Positions 1-6,287 of a stretch of DNA of 7,395 nucleotides are shown piece by piece. A program made the position numbers and the translations under genes. Below the pieces are notes generated by a model. The model did not search any database, was not told the origin of the DNA, and was given only the letters and a program-made list of their open reading frames with translations. This stretch comes from an uncultured beta proteobacterium. GTDB lineage: Bacteria > Pseudomonadota > Gammaproteobacteria > Burkholderiales > Rhodocyclaceae. Numbering within the stretch: the first letter of the stretch is position 1; every line of letters begins with the position of its first letter. The stretch covers positions 1 through 7,395 of the forward strand of contig CAIZHL010000247.1 in assembly GCA_903932755.1 (NCBI GenBank), given 5' to 3'.

Positions 1-500
1 TCACGCAGGGTGACCGAGAAGAAGTTCTTGAGGTTGTACTTGTTCATCTGCTTGGTCGGACGATCCTTGACCGGCACGATGACCTTCCAGGAATCCATGG
101 TGTCCTTGAAGCTGTACTCCGGCGGCACATCCGGCGTCAGCTGGATGTACTTGGAGATCAGGGCGATTTCTTCCTTGGTCAGGATGTCGTCGAAGTTCAC
201 CATGCCACCGTCGGTGCCGTAGCCGATGATCTTTTCCAAGCGATTCTGGCCCAATTTCAGGGTGCCGCCTTCAGTCTTGGCGCCCGCCTTGTCGGTCTTG
301 GTCCAGTGCGGCTCGAGATTCTTGCCGGTGGCGCCCTTGCGCAGCACGCCATGACAGCCGGCGCAGCGTTCGAAATAAATTTTCTTCGCGGTTTCCTTTT
401 CGGCGGCGGTCAGCGTAGGCGCCGCATCCTGTGCAAACGCGCTGCCCATTGCGCCGGCAATCGCGGAAATTGCAAAAAATCCGAGTAGCTTGTTTTTCAT
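1..500 (-). CDS. nirS: Cytochrome cd1 nitrite reductase, N-terminal part (runs off left edge)
   Basis: NirS is the periplasmic dissimilatory nitrite reductase (nitrite to nitric oxide) of denitrifiers; it has an N-terminal haem c domain and a C-terminal haem d1 propeller. Only the first 166 codons are here, reading leftward from the ATG at 500-498. Seen: a signal peptide of about 23 residues ending AFA before QD; a haem c site CAGCH at residues 46-50 followed by the NirS-typical GVLRKGATGK; Met100 in GGMVNF, a candidate axial haem ligand; and the linker motifs SWKVIV (about 137-142), RPTKQMN (147-153) and FSVTLR at the cut edge, which lead into the d1 domain. A good Shine-Dalgarno (AGGAGAG, minus strand) precedes the start. 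NirN, a related cd1-like protein, is less likely because of the GVLRKGATGK motif. The d1 domain cannot be checked. An FNR-type box lies upstream. Confidence 0.93.
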   Translation of the reverse strand, partial: MKNKLLGFFAISAIAGAMGSAFAQDAAPTLTAAEKETAKKIYFERCAGCHGVLRKGATGKNLEPHWTKTDKAGAKTEGGTLKLGQNRLEKIIGYGTDGGMVNFDDILTKEEIALISKYIQLTPDVPPEYSFKDTMDSWKVIVPVKDRPTKQMNKYNLKNFFSVTLR

Positions 501-546
501 CCTTCTCTCCTTTTAAGTGAATCCCGCAAAAATACAGAAAACTGTC

Positions 547-570
547 CGCGACCATGACCATGGTGTCGCG
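547..570 (-). other. Hairpin in nirS 5' leader
   Basis: The arms CGCGACCAT (547-555) and ATGG plus TCGCG (560-563, 566-570) form a nine-pair stem with a 2-base bulge (564-565) and a 4-base loop (556-559). No T-run follows on either strand, so it is not an intrinsic terminator. If transcription starts 41.5 bases from the FNR-type box centre (about 573), the hairpin forms almost at the 5' end of the nirS mRNA, where such structures can slow decay. That role is inference. An overlapping alternative pairs GACCAT (556-561) with ATGGTC (571-576). Confidence 0.5.
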
Positions 571-607
571 ATGGTCGTCAGGATGCTCGTAGGTACACCG
601 CTGATCC

Positions 608-621
608 TTGACACGCATCAA
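608..621 (-). promoter_or_regulatory. FNR/DNR/NNR-type binding site upstream of nirS
   Basis: The sequence TTGAC-ACGC-ATCAA matches the FNR/DNR-type consensus TTGAT-N4-ATCAA in 9 of 10 half-site positions. Its centre lies about 114 bases upstream of the nirS start codon. CRP/FNR-family activators of denitrification genes usually bind near -41.5, which would put the transcription start near 573 on the minus strand and leave a leader of about 73 nt. The -10 candidate at 585-580 (CATCCT) is weak, as is common for activator-dependent promoters. The box is about 125 bases from the start predicted for the divergent B12 operon, so it probably serves nirS only. Which family member binds cannot be told from the box. 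Confidence 0.75.
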
Positions 622-704
622 GTTTGGACGCGATACGCGGGTGAAGGAACGCCCTGTTTTGACTAACCAATCGCAACAATGCCGGGCTGCTGTGCAGGAT
701 TCTC

Positions 705-733
705 CCTGAGGCGGATACGGATTTTGCTATACT
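705..733 (+). promoter_or_regulatory. Promoter of the B12 uptake operon (extended -10)
   Basis: TATACT at 728-733 matches the sigma70 -10 consensus in 5 of 6 positions and is preceded by TG one base upstream (725-726), giving an extended -10. The -35 region at about 705-710 (CCTGAG) is poor, which extended -10 promoters tolerate. Transcription would start near 740, just where the conserved cobalamin riboswitch begins; this agreement is the main support. Confidence 0.6.
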
Positions 734-739
734 GTGACC

Positions 740-917
740 CGTTCAAGGTGCCCGCGCATGGATTTCATGCCGGGTGAAACGGGAAGCCGGTGAAGACCTA
801 CATGGTCCAATTCCGGCGCTGCCCCCGCAACGGTAAGGAAGTGCGGGTTCATCAAGATGCCACTGGGTCACACCGGGAAGGCGATGAACCAAGACTTCCA
901 AGCCCGGAGACCGGCCA
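740..917 (+). promoter_or_regulatory. Cobalamin (B12) riboswitch aptamer
   Basis: The conserved blocks of the cobalamin riboswitch occur in order: GGTGCC (747-752); GGTGAAACGGGAAGCCGGTGA (773-793); the L5 element GCCCCCGCAACGGTAA (821-836); GCCACTG (859-865); GGGAAGGC (875-882); and the B12 box AAGCCCGGAGACCGGCC (900-916). The RNA binds cobalamin directly, and in Gram-negative bacteria it usually represses translation or transcription of the downstream gene when ligand is present. Here that gene is a BtuB-like receptor, a classic target. The aptamer appears complete. Boundaries are approximate. Confidence 0.96.
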
Positions 918-1050
918 GGGACAAACCAGCGAATGCGTTGCGGGGTGCGACGTGCCGGGGGTTTGTGTCCACCCCGTCCGTCACCCTCACCTCCCTAGCA
1001 TTCAATTTGCCATCTGCCGGCTGCGGGGACGCTCGCCGGCGTCTTGGGAG
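918..1050 (+). promoter_or_regulatory. Riboswitch expression platform and btuB ribosome binding site
   Basis: GGACAAACC (919-927) pairs with GGTTTGT..CC (960-970), nine pairs with a 2-base bulge. Inside it, CGTTGC (936-941) can pair with GCGACG (947-952; one G-T wobble) and expose the loop GGGGT. This loop is complementary to the C-run of the L5 element (822-826) and could be the L13 partner of the known L5-L13 kissing interaction. The btuB Shine-Dalgarno GGGAG (1046-1050) is exactly complementary to CTCCC (991-995). A further stem GACGC/GCGTC (1029-1033/1040-1044, approximate) lies just before it. No hairpin is followed by a T-run, so control of translation is more likely than termination. 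The pairings are read by eye. Confidence 0.5.
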
Positions 1051-1058
1051 TTTCTTTC

Positions 1059-3026
1059 ATGGCTCGTCGTTTTGCCCTCGCCGCATGTGCGGCCGTCCTT
1101 GCTTTCCCTTGCAGTTCATTCGCCGCCGATGATCAGGCGGCCGTCATCGTCACCGCCACCCGCTTCAACGAAACAGATCCGGACGTGGTCGCAAACATCA
1201 GCGTCATCACCCGCCAGGACATCCGCAGCACGCCGGCCCAGAACCTGCCTGAGGTGCTCGCCACCCGGGCCGGTGTGGATGTTCGCCAGATAGGTGGCGC
1301 CATGGGCAGGTATGCAACTGTCGACATGCGCGGCTTCGGCGCCACGGCGACCAGCAATACCCTGATTCTGGTCGATGGCCTGCGCATCAACCCCGTCGAT
1401 CTCGGCTCCATCATCTGGTCGGCCATTCCGCTCGAAAGCGTCGAAAGGATAGAGATCGTCCGTGGATCGGGAACAGTACTTTACGGCGACGGCGCAACAG
1501 GCGGCGTCATCAACATCATTACCGACAAGTCGGGTCGCCCCAAGGCCGCCATGACTGCAACGCTGGGCAGCCATGACTACAAGGGCGTCGACATCCAACT
1601 GGCCAACGGCAACGACCAGGCCTACTTCAACCTCTTCGCGAACCAAGTCGACGCCAACGGCTATCGTGACAACAGCCAGCAGGATCAGCAGACTGCCAGC
1701 GGACGTGTCGGCTGGCTGCTTGATCGCGGCGAGGTCTTCACCGACTTCGCCATCTACAAGGAGTCGGCCGGACAACCCGGCGCGATATTCAGCAGCGCTT
1801 ACCACAACGATCCGCGCAGCACACGCAATCCGTTCAACACCGAAGATCGCGACGGCTATCGCATGCGCCCTGGCATCTCATACCGGCTGGACGATCGCAT
1901 CACGCTTGAAGCGGAACTTGCTCTGGACCATCAGGAGCTTGATGCAAAGTACTTCGCCGTCTTCGGCAACTCTGCCAGCAGCCGCGTTCGCGACACCACA
2001 TCCTTCACCCCGCGCCTGCGCTGGCGCCATGACCTGGCATCCCTGCCCAGCGAAACGGTGATCGGCTTCGACTATTACGATGGCGAGGTCACGGCGGACA
2101 ATATCGGGTTTGCCAACCAGGACGCCTCGCAGGAAAGTTCCGCGCTGTACCTGCAGAACATCACGAGGTTCACACAGAACCTGAGCCTCACCCTGGGCGG
2201 TCGCACCCAGCGCATGAAACAGAAGGCGCAGCAGGATGCCTATGCGCCGTTTTTCAGCCCGGCGGTATCGGGCAGCGCAACCCGCACCCGGAATGCCTAC
2301 GACCTGAGCCTTTCCTATGCGGCAAACGACTGGCGCATATTCGGCAAGACCGGCACCAGCTTCCGCTTTCCCAACGTCGACGAACTCTTCGGCTTCGATC
2401 CGCTTCTTTTCGTACCGGTGTTCGCCGGCAACCTCAAGCCGCAACACGGCACGACCAACGAAATCGGCGGCAGCATCGCGGTCGGCGCGGGAACCCTCCG
2501 CGCCTCGGTATTCCGGCTCGACCTGGACGACGAAATCGGCTATGACGACGTTCTCGGTGCCAACGTCAATTTCCCGGAAACACGCCGCACGGGCGCCGAA
2601 CTGGAGGCCGACTGGAAGCTTGCCGAAGGCCTGCAAGCGCGACTTTCATATGCCTACACCGACGCATCTTTTCGCGCAGGCGCCTACTCCGGAAACGCCG
2701 TCCCCCTCGTCCCGCGCAATCTTGCCAGCGCCCAGCTGACCTGGAATGCCGGCAGCAGCGGCAGCTACACGGCCGCCGCCCGGCATGTCGGCGAGCGCCG
2801 CTACGGTGGCGACTACACCAATAGCCAGGCGATGCTTTCCGGCTACACGACGCTGGACCTGCAAGCGTCGTGGAATCTCAAGCCATGGAAAATCACAGCC
2901 AGGCTCCTCAATGCACTGGACAAGAAATATTCGCCCCTTGCCGGTTACTCTGCCACCAGAAACGATACCTTTTACTACCCGACCGACCCCCGCAGCTTCT
3001 TCGTTTCCGGACGCTTCGACTTCTGA
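1059..3026 (+). CDS. btuB: TonB-dependent outer-membrane vitamin B12 receptor, BtuB-like
   Basis: This receptor imports cobalamin/corrinoids across the outer membrane using TonB-ExbBD energy. The product has 655 residues; E. coli BtuB has about 600. Seen: a signal peptide of about 22 residues (basic start, hydrophobic core, FA before ADD); a TonB box VIVTATRF at about 29-36, like the VVTANRF type of BtuB; a plug domain at about 40-150 with VDMRGFG, LILVDGLRIN and the GSGTVLYGDGATGGVINI block; then a beta-barrel with alternating strands ending in a C-terminal Phe (SGRFDF), the signal for outer-membrane insertion. The ATG at 1059 has GGGAG eight bases upstream; a TTG at 1044 is in frame but would leave no ribosome site. 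The cobalamin riboswitch upstream and btuC/btuD downstream set the substrate; without them only a TonB receptor could be claimed. The stop codon shares a base with the btuC start. Confidence 0.92.
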   Translation: MARRFALAACAAVLAFPCSSFAADDQAAVIVTATRFNETDPDVVANISVITRQDIRSTPAQNLPEVLATRAGVDVRQIGGAMGRYATVDMRGFGATATSNTLILVDGLRINPVDLGSIIWSAIPLESVERIEIVRGSGTVLYGDGATGGVINIITDKSGRPKAAMTATLGSHDYKGVDIQLANGNDQAYFNLFANQVDANGYRDNSQQDQQTASGRVGWLLDRGEVFTDFAIYKESAGQPGAIFSSAYHNDPRSTRNPFNTEDRDGYRMRPGISYRLDDRITLEAELALDHQELDAKYFAVFGNSASSRVRDTTSFTPRLRWRHDLASLPSETVIGFDYYDGEVTADNIGFANQDASQESSALYLQNITRFTQNLSLTLGGRTQRMKQKAQQDAYAPFFSPAVSGSATRTRNAYDLSLSYAANDWRIFGKTGTSFRFPNVDELFGFDPLLFVPVFAGNLKPQHGTTNEIGGSIAVGAGTLRASVFRLDLDDEIGYDDVLGANVNFPETRRTGAELEADWKLAEGLQARLSYAYTDASFRAGAYSGNAVPLVPRNLASAQLTWNAGSSGSYTAAARHVGERRYGGDYTNSQAMLSGYTTLDLQASWNLKPWKITARLLNALDKKYSPLAGYSATRNDTFYYPTDPRSFFVSGRFDF

Positions 3027-4030
3027 TGCCCAATCGCCGCCGCGCCCTGCTTGTCCTTGCCGCCCTGGTCGGGGTGGCACTGCTGAGCTTGTTCGTGGCG
3101 CTGGCGGCGGGCAGCATGACGGTTGCCTTCGCCGATGTCCTCCGTGCCATCGGCGGCTATGGCGACGGCCTCGCGATCGAAGTCATCCGCGGCCTGCGCC
3201 TGCCGCGCGCGCTGGCTGCATTTGCCTGCGGCGGCCTGCTGGCGCTGGCCGGCGCGCTGATGCAGGTGCTGCTGAGGAATCCGCTGGCCGATCCCTATGT
3301 GCTGGGCATTTCGGGCGGCGCGGCGGTAGGTGCGCTAACGGCCATGCTGGCCGGTCTGACGCTGGCGATCATCAACCTGTTTGCCTTTGCCGGCGCCCTG
3401 GTCGCGATGCTGGTGGTGTTCGGCCTGGCCCACGGCGACAGCAGCTGGACCCGCAGCCGCCTGCTGCTCACCGGCATCATCGTGGCTTCCGGCTGCGGCG
3501 CGGTGGTGGCACTGATCATGTCGATCGCGCCGGAAGAGGGATTGCGCGGCATGCTGTTCTGGCTGATGGGCGATCTCGGGCACTCCGTCAGTCCGTGGCC
3601 GGCTCTGGCCATCCTGGCGCTGGGACTGCTTGCCATGCAGCCTTTCGGCCGCGAACTGAATCTGCTGTCGCGCGGCGACACGCTTGCCCTGGCCCTTGGT
3701 GTCTCTGTCACACGGGTCAAGTTCGGCATCTACGCCCTCGCCTCGCTGCTCACCGCCGTCGCGGTCACGACGGCAGGCAGCATCGGCTTCATCGGCCTTG
3801 TGGTGCCCCATCTGGTCCGGCTGACCATGATCCGGCTTGGGTGGGGCAACGACCAGCGCCTGCTGCTGCCGGCATCCGCACTCTTCGGCGGCAGCCTGCT
3901 GGTGCTGGCCGATACGCTGGCACGTACCGTGATCGCCCCCCAGCAGCTGCCCGTGGGCGTGCTGACCGCGCTGCTCGGTGTGCCGGTGTTCCTCTTCCTG
4001 CTCGGGCGCCAGCCGAACGAGCGCAAATGA
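3026..4030 (+). CDS. btuC: Vitamin B12 ABC transporter permease, BtuC-like (FecCD family)
   Basis: This is the inner-membrane permease that forms the BtuC2D2 channel for cobalamin. The product has 334 residues, close to E. coli BtuC (326), and is hydrophobic throughout with about ten membrane helices. FecCD-family landmarks: RLPRALAAFACGG (58-70), RNPLADPYVLGISGGAA (84-100), GSIGFIGLVVPHLVR (251-265) and LFGGSLLVLADTLAR (286-300). The start ATG (3026-3028) shares its A with the btuB stop (TGATG), which points to translational coupling. The frame stays open further upstream inside btuB, but that stretch is not family sequence. FecCD permeases also serve ferric siderophores and haem; B12 is assigned from the riboswitch and btuB context. 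Confidence 0.92.
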   Translation: MPNRRRALLVLAALVGVALLSLFVALAAGSMTVAFADVLRAIGGYGDGLAIEVIRGLRLPRALAAFACGGLLALAGALMQVLLRNPLADPYVLGISGGAAVGALTAMLAGLTLAIINLFAFAGALVAMLVVFGLAHGDSSWTRSRLLLTGIIVASGCGAVVALIMSIAPEEGLRGMLFWLMGDLGHSVSPWPALAILALGLLAMQPFGRELNLLSRGDTLALALGVSVTRVKFGIYALASLLTAVAVTTAGSIGFIGLVVPHLVRLTMIRLGWGNDQRLLLPASALFGGSLLVLADTLARTVIAPQQLPVGVLTALLGVPVFLFLLGRQPNERK

Positions 4031-4037
4031 GTCCGCC

Positions 4038-4820
4038 ATGAATACTCCGGTACTCGAAGCGAGGCAACTGGCAGTCGGGATTGGCGGCCATCAGGTTTGT
4101 CGCGCCCTCGACTGGCGCGTCAGTGCCGGCGAATCGTGGGCCATCCTCGGCCGCAATGGCGTCGGCAAATCCACCCTGCTTGCCACGCTGGCCGGATTCA
4201 GGGCACAACAACGCGGCTTTCTGGCCATCGCCGGACTGCCTTTGCCGCACACCGGTCCGGGGGCTGATTTGCGCGCGATGGCGCGCATCCGCGGCTTTCT
4301 GTCGCAACACCAGTTCGACCCGTTCGCCTCCACTGTCCTCGAAACGGTTCTGGTCGGCCGCCATCCCCACCTGGGCCGCTGGGACTGGGAATCGGACGCT
4401 GACCGGCGCATCGCCGAAGCCGCGCTTCACGAACTCGACATGGACGGATTCGCCGAACGCGACGTGCAGACGCTGTCGGGCGGCGAGCGCCAGCGTCTGG
4501 CCGTGGCCCAGTTGCTGACCCAGGAGCCGCAGTTGTTCCTCCTCGACGAACCGCTGACCCACCTCGACCTGTCGCACCAGGTCGCCGTCATGGAAATGTT
4601 CGCCCGGCGCGCCTCGCAGGGCGCCGCCACCGTTGCCGTCCTGCACGACCCGGGGTTCGCCGCCCGCTACTGCGGTCGGGCCCTGCTGCTGTTCGGTGAC
4701 GGCGAATGGCTGGCCGGGCCGGCCGCGGAAGTGATCAACGCCGCGAACCTGACGCGACTCTACGGCCATCCGTTGCGCGAACTGTGCGCCGACGGACACC
4801 GCTGGTTCGTCCCCCGCTGA
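4038..4820 (+). CDS. btuD: Vitamin B12 ABC transporter ATP-binding protein, BtuD-like
   Basis: This is the cytoplasmic ATPase that drives the BtuC permease. The product has 260 residues, the usual size for this family. Motifs in order: Walker A GRNGVGKST (38-46), Q-loop Gln90 in FLSQHQ, signature LSGGERQR (146-153), Walker B LFLLDE (166-171), D-loop THLD (174-177) and switch His203 in VLHD. All key residues are present, so it should be active. After the switch the sequence reads PGFAARYC where family members usually have LNLAARYC; this is mild divergence. The ATG at 4038 is 7 bases after the btuC stop and has no clear ribosome site, so translation probably depends on coupling to btuC. The ATPase alone resembles FepC/FhuC types; the operon supports B12. 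No btuF, cobalamin synthesis or salvage gene follows. Confidence 0.91.
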   Translation: MNTPVLEARQLAVGIGGHQVCRALDWRVSAGESWAILGRNGVGKSTLLATLAGFRAQQRGFLAIAGLPLPHTGPGADLRAMARIRGFLSQHQFDPFASTVLETVLVGRHPHLGRWDWESDADRRIAEAALHELDMDGFAERDVQTLSGGERQRLAVAQLLTQEPQLFLLDEPLTHLDLSHQVAVMEMFARRASQGAATVAVLHDPGFAARYCGRALLLFGDGEWLAGPAAEVINAANLTRLYGHPLRELCADGHRWFVPR

Positions 4821-4841
4821 CAACCGTCCCGCAGGCAAACC

Positions 4842-4919
4842 AGCAGCGGACCGCACGCTGCTCGCGCAGTGTCTGCAATACCCGCACAAGCTTGCCGGCC
4901 CTGCCAATGGCAGTACCGG
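4842..4919 (+). other. Two hairpins downstream of btuD, possible operon end
   Basis: AGCAGCG (4842-4848) and CGCTGCT (4856-4862) form a perfect 7-pair stem with a 7-base loop, starting 22 bases after the btuD stop. A second structure pairs CTGCC with GGCAG (4901-4905/4909-4913) and, after a 2x2 internal loop, CCGG with CCGG (4895-4898/4916-4919). Neither is followed by a T-run, so they are not convincing intrinsic terminators. They could protect the 3' end of the btuBCD mRNA or lie in a Rho-dependent termination region. The rest of 4821-4960 shows no gene. Confidence 0.35.
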
Positions 4920-4962
4920 AGAGCGGCGTTTCCCCCTCGCGAACATGCGGATGACAATTTCC

Positions 4963-4991
4963 CTGACGGCCGCCCCGTCTTTCGATAGAGT
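4963..4991 (+). promoter_or_regulatory. Candidate promoter of the dksA-like gene
   Basis: CTGACG (4963-4968) and TAGAGT (4986-4991) each match the sigma70 -35 and -10 consensus in 4 of 6 positions and are separated by 17 bases, the best spacing. Transcription would start near 4998, giving a leader of about 43 nt. A perfect 7-pair hairpin ATCGGCC-ACC-GGCCGAT (4999-5015) would then begin at the first or second transcribed base. The promoter is read by eye; the hairpin is certain as sequence, its role is not known. Confidence 0.5.
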
Positions 4992-5040
4992 AGCGAGTAT
5001 CGGCCACCGGCCGATGAACAGAAACACAGGGACACATGCG

Positions 5041-5463
5041 ATGCCAAACACGACCAAAACACTCAGCGAAGCGGCCCTGCTGGCGATGCCCGCGGCTTCC
5101 TACATGAACGCAGCCCAGTTGCGCTTCTTCCGCGACCTGCTCAACAAACAGCGCCAGGATCTGCTCGACAACGCCAGCATGACCATCGACCACCTGCGCG
5201 ACGGCGAGGCCGAAGCCGATCCGAATGACCGCGCCACCATCGAGGAGGAGAATTCCCTCGAACTGCGCATCCGCGACCGCGAACGCAAGATGCTGCCGCG
5301 GGTCGACGCCGCCTTGAAGCGCATCGACGGTGGCCGCTATGGCTACTGTGAAGACACCGGCGAACCGATCGGCCTGCGTCGTTTGCTGGCGCGGCCGACC
5401 ACGGTCTACTCCATAGAAGCGCAAGAGCGCCACGAGTCGCGGCAGCGGATCCAGGGAAAATAG
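5041..5463 (+). CDS. dksA: DksA-family RNA polymerase regulator lacking most zinc-finger cysteines
   Basis: DksA binds the secondary channel of RNA polymerase and, with ppGpp, adjusts promoter choice in the stringent response. The product has 140 residues (E. coli DksA 151). Seen: an N-terminal segment that includes YMNAAQLRFFRDLL (21-34); a coiled coil whose tip carries DPNDRA, keeping the functional DxxDxA residues Asp60, Asp63 and Ala65; the conserved SLELRIRDRERK (72-83); and the C-terminal globular part YGYCEDTGEPIGLRRL. Of the four zinc cysteines only Cys103 remains; the others are Thr106, Ser124 and Ala127. Zinc-free DksA proteins that still work are known (for example DksA2 of Pseudomonas aeruginosa). 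The start has AGGGA eight bases upstream; the frame is open further upstream, but that stretch overlaps the promoter and leader hairpin. An XRE-type gene follows 33 bases later, probably co-transcribed. The genome may also carry a zinc-type dksA elsewhere. Confidence 0.88.
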   Translation: MPNTTKTLSEAALLAMPAASYMNAAQLRFFRDLLNKQRQDLLDNASMTIDHLRDGEAEADPNDRATIEEENSLELRIRDRERKMLPRVDAALKRIDGGRYGYCEDTGEPIGLRRLLARPTTVYSIEAQERHESRQRIQGK

Positions 5464-5496
5464 TCCGGTACGCCTCGCCAGCCAACAGGAGAACAC

Positions 5497-6231
5497 ATGG
5501 TCGGCCCCGCGGTTCGCAAGCGCAAGACGCCCGCCACGAAACGCCCGCCCGCGAAACTGGCATTGCCGCCCGCCGCAGCCGAAGCAAACGAGGCCGGGCT
5601 GGTCGACCAGATGCGCACCATGGCCGGCAGGGTTCTCGACATGGGCGCCGCCACGGTTGGTGCCGCCAAATCACTCCACACTGCCAGCGAAGTCGCCAAG
5701 GCGCTGCGCAAAGGCAAGCCGATGGAAGCCGCGGCCGATGTGCTCAAGGCCATCATGCCGGGACTGTCCGAACCGGGTGTCTGGACCAGGACCGGCGCGG
5801 CGCTGCGCCGCATGCGCAAGGCCGCCGGCCTGACCATCACCGAAGTCGGCACGGCGATCAACCTGAAGGACCCGTCGCTGATCGAAGCCTGGGAAAACGG
5901 CCGCATCGCGGTGCCGTTCGAGTTGATCCTGCGCCTGGCGGCTGTGCTCGGCCGCAACGATCCGATCGGCTTCGTCATGAAGTTCACCCGCAGCTCCAAT
6001 CCGGACCTGTGGCGCAGCCTCGAAGCGCTCGGCGTCGGCAAGCTGCTGATCCAGTCCGCGCGTGAGCGCGAATTCGCCAATATCTACCGGGGCGACGATG
6101 AAGCGCGCAGCCTGAGCGACGAAGAATTTGCCGAAGTCCTGACCTTCACCCGCGCCGCCTTCGAAATGGCCATGGCGTTTCGCGGGCGCGAGGCGCGACA
6201 GACGAAAAGTCGCAAACCGGCGCCGCAGTGA
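5497..6231 (+). CDS. XRE-type helix-turn-helix protein, function unknown
   Basis: The product has 244 residues and is cytoplasmic, with no signal peptide or membrane segment. Residues 1-25 are rich in Lys, Arg and Pro and probably disordered. Residues 30-90 are Ala-rich and likely helical (GAATVGAAKSLHTASEVAKAL). A Cro/C1-type HTH lies at about 97-153: TGAALRRMRKAAGLTITEVG, then SLIEAWENGRIAVPFELILRLAAVLG, the usual layout of XRE domains. The C-terminal part (about 160-230) is charged and helical and resembles no effector domain I know. A strong ribosome site (AGGAGA, five bases before the ATG) and the 33-base gap after the dksA-like gene suggest one transcript. It may be a DNA-binding regulator, but no target is visible, and the flanking regions make it longer than a bare XRE repressor. 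Confidence 0.75.
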   Translation: MVGPAVRKRKTPATKRPPAKLALPPAAAEANEAGLVDQMRTMAGRVLDMGAATVGAAKSLHTASEVAKALRKGKPMEAAADVLKAIMPGLSEPGVWTRTGAALRRMRKAAGLTITEVGTAINLKDPSLIEAWENGRIAVPFELILRLAAVLGRNDPIGFVMKFTRSSNPDLWRSLEALGVGKLLIQSAREREFANIYRGDDEARSLSDEEFAEVLTFTRAAFEMAMAFRGREARQTKSRKPAPQ

Positions 6232-6243
6232 TGCCGCCATGAG

Positions 6244-6249
6244 TACAAT
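6244..6249 (+). promoter_or_regulatory. Candidate -10 element before the haem-c sensor gene
   Basis: TACAAT matches the -10 consensus in 5 of 6 positions and lies 38 bases before the sensor start codon, in the 56-base gap after the HTH gene. No recognisable -35 is found 16-18 bases upstream (GC-rich coding sequence). The sensor gene may have its own promoter or be read through from upstream. Confidence 0.3.
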
Positions 6250-6287
6250 CGCTCGATGTTTTTCCTGAACACCCGTTCCGCACCACG

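Noticed and set aside
659..672. Second possible FNR-type box (TTGAC followed by CAATC)
   Set aside because: The right half does not match ATCAA, so only one half-site exists.
1044..1058. TTG at 1044 as an upstream start for btuB
   Set aside because: It overlaps the GGGAG ribosome site that serves the ATG at 1059, and that ATG gives a cleaner signal peptide.
790..1293. Open frame starting inside the cobalamin riboswitch
   Set aside because: Its first part is the structured RNA and its second part overlaps btuB in another frame; there is no protein-like pattern.
2746..4041. 431-codon plus-strand open frame overlapping btuB and btuC
   Set aside because: It is an off-frame shadow: Ala/Arg/Pro-rich with no motif, while the btuC frame carries conserved FecCD landmarks.
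4842..4862. Intrinsic terminator after btuD
   Set aside because: The stem is good but no T-run follows on the plus strand, so it is listed only as a hairpin.
3789..5057. 422-codon minus-strand open frame over btuD and the dksA upstream region
   Set aside because: It is antisense to the well-supported ATPase with all its motifs, and has no recognisable domain or ribosome site.
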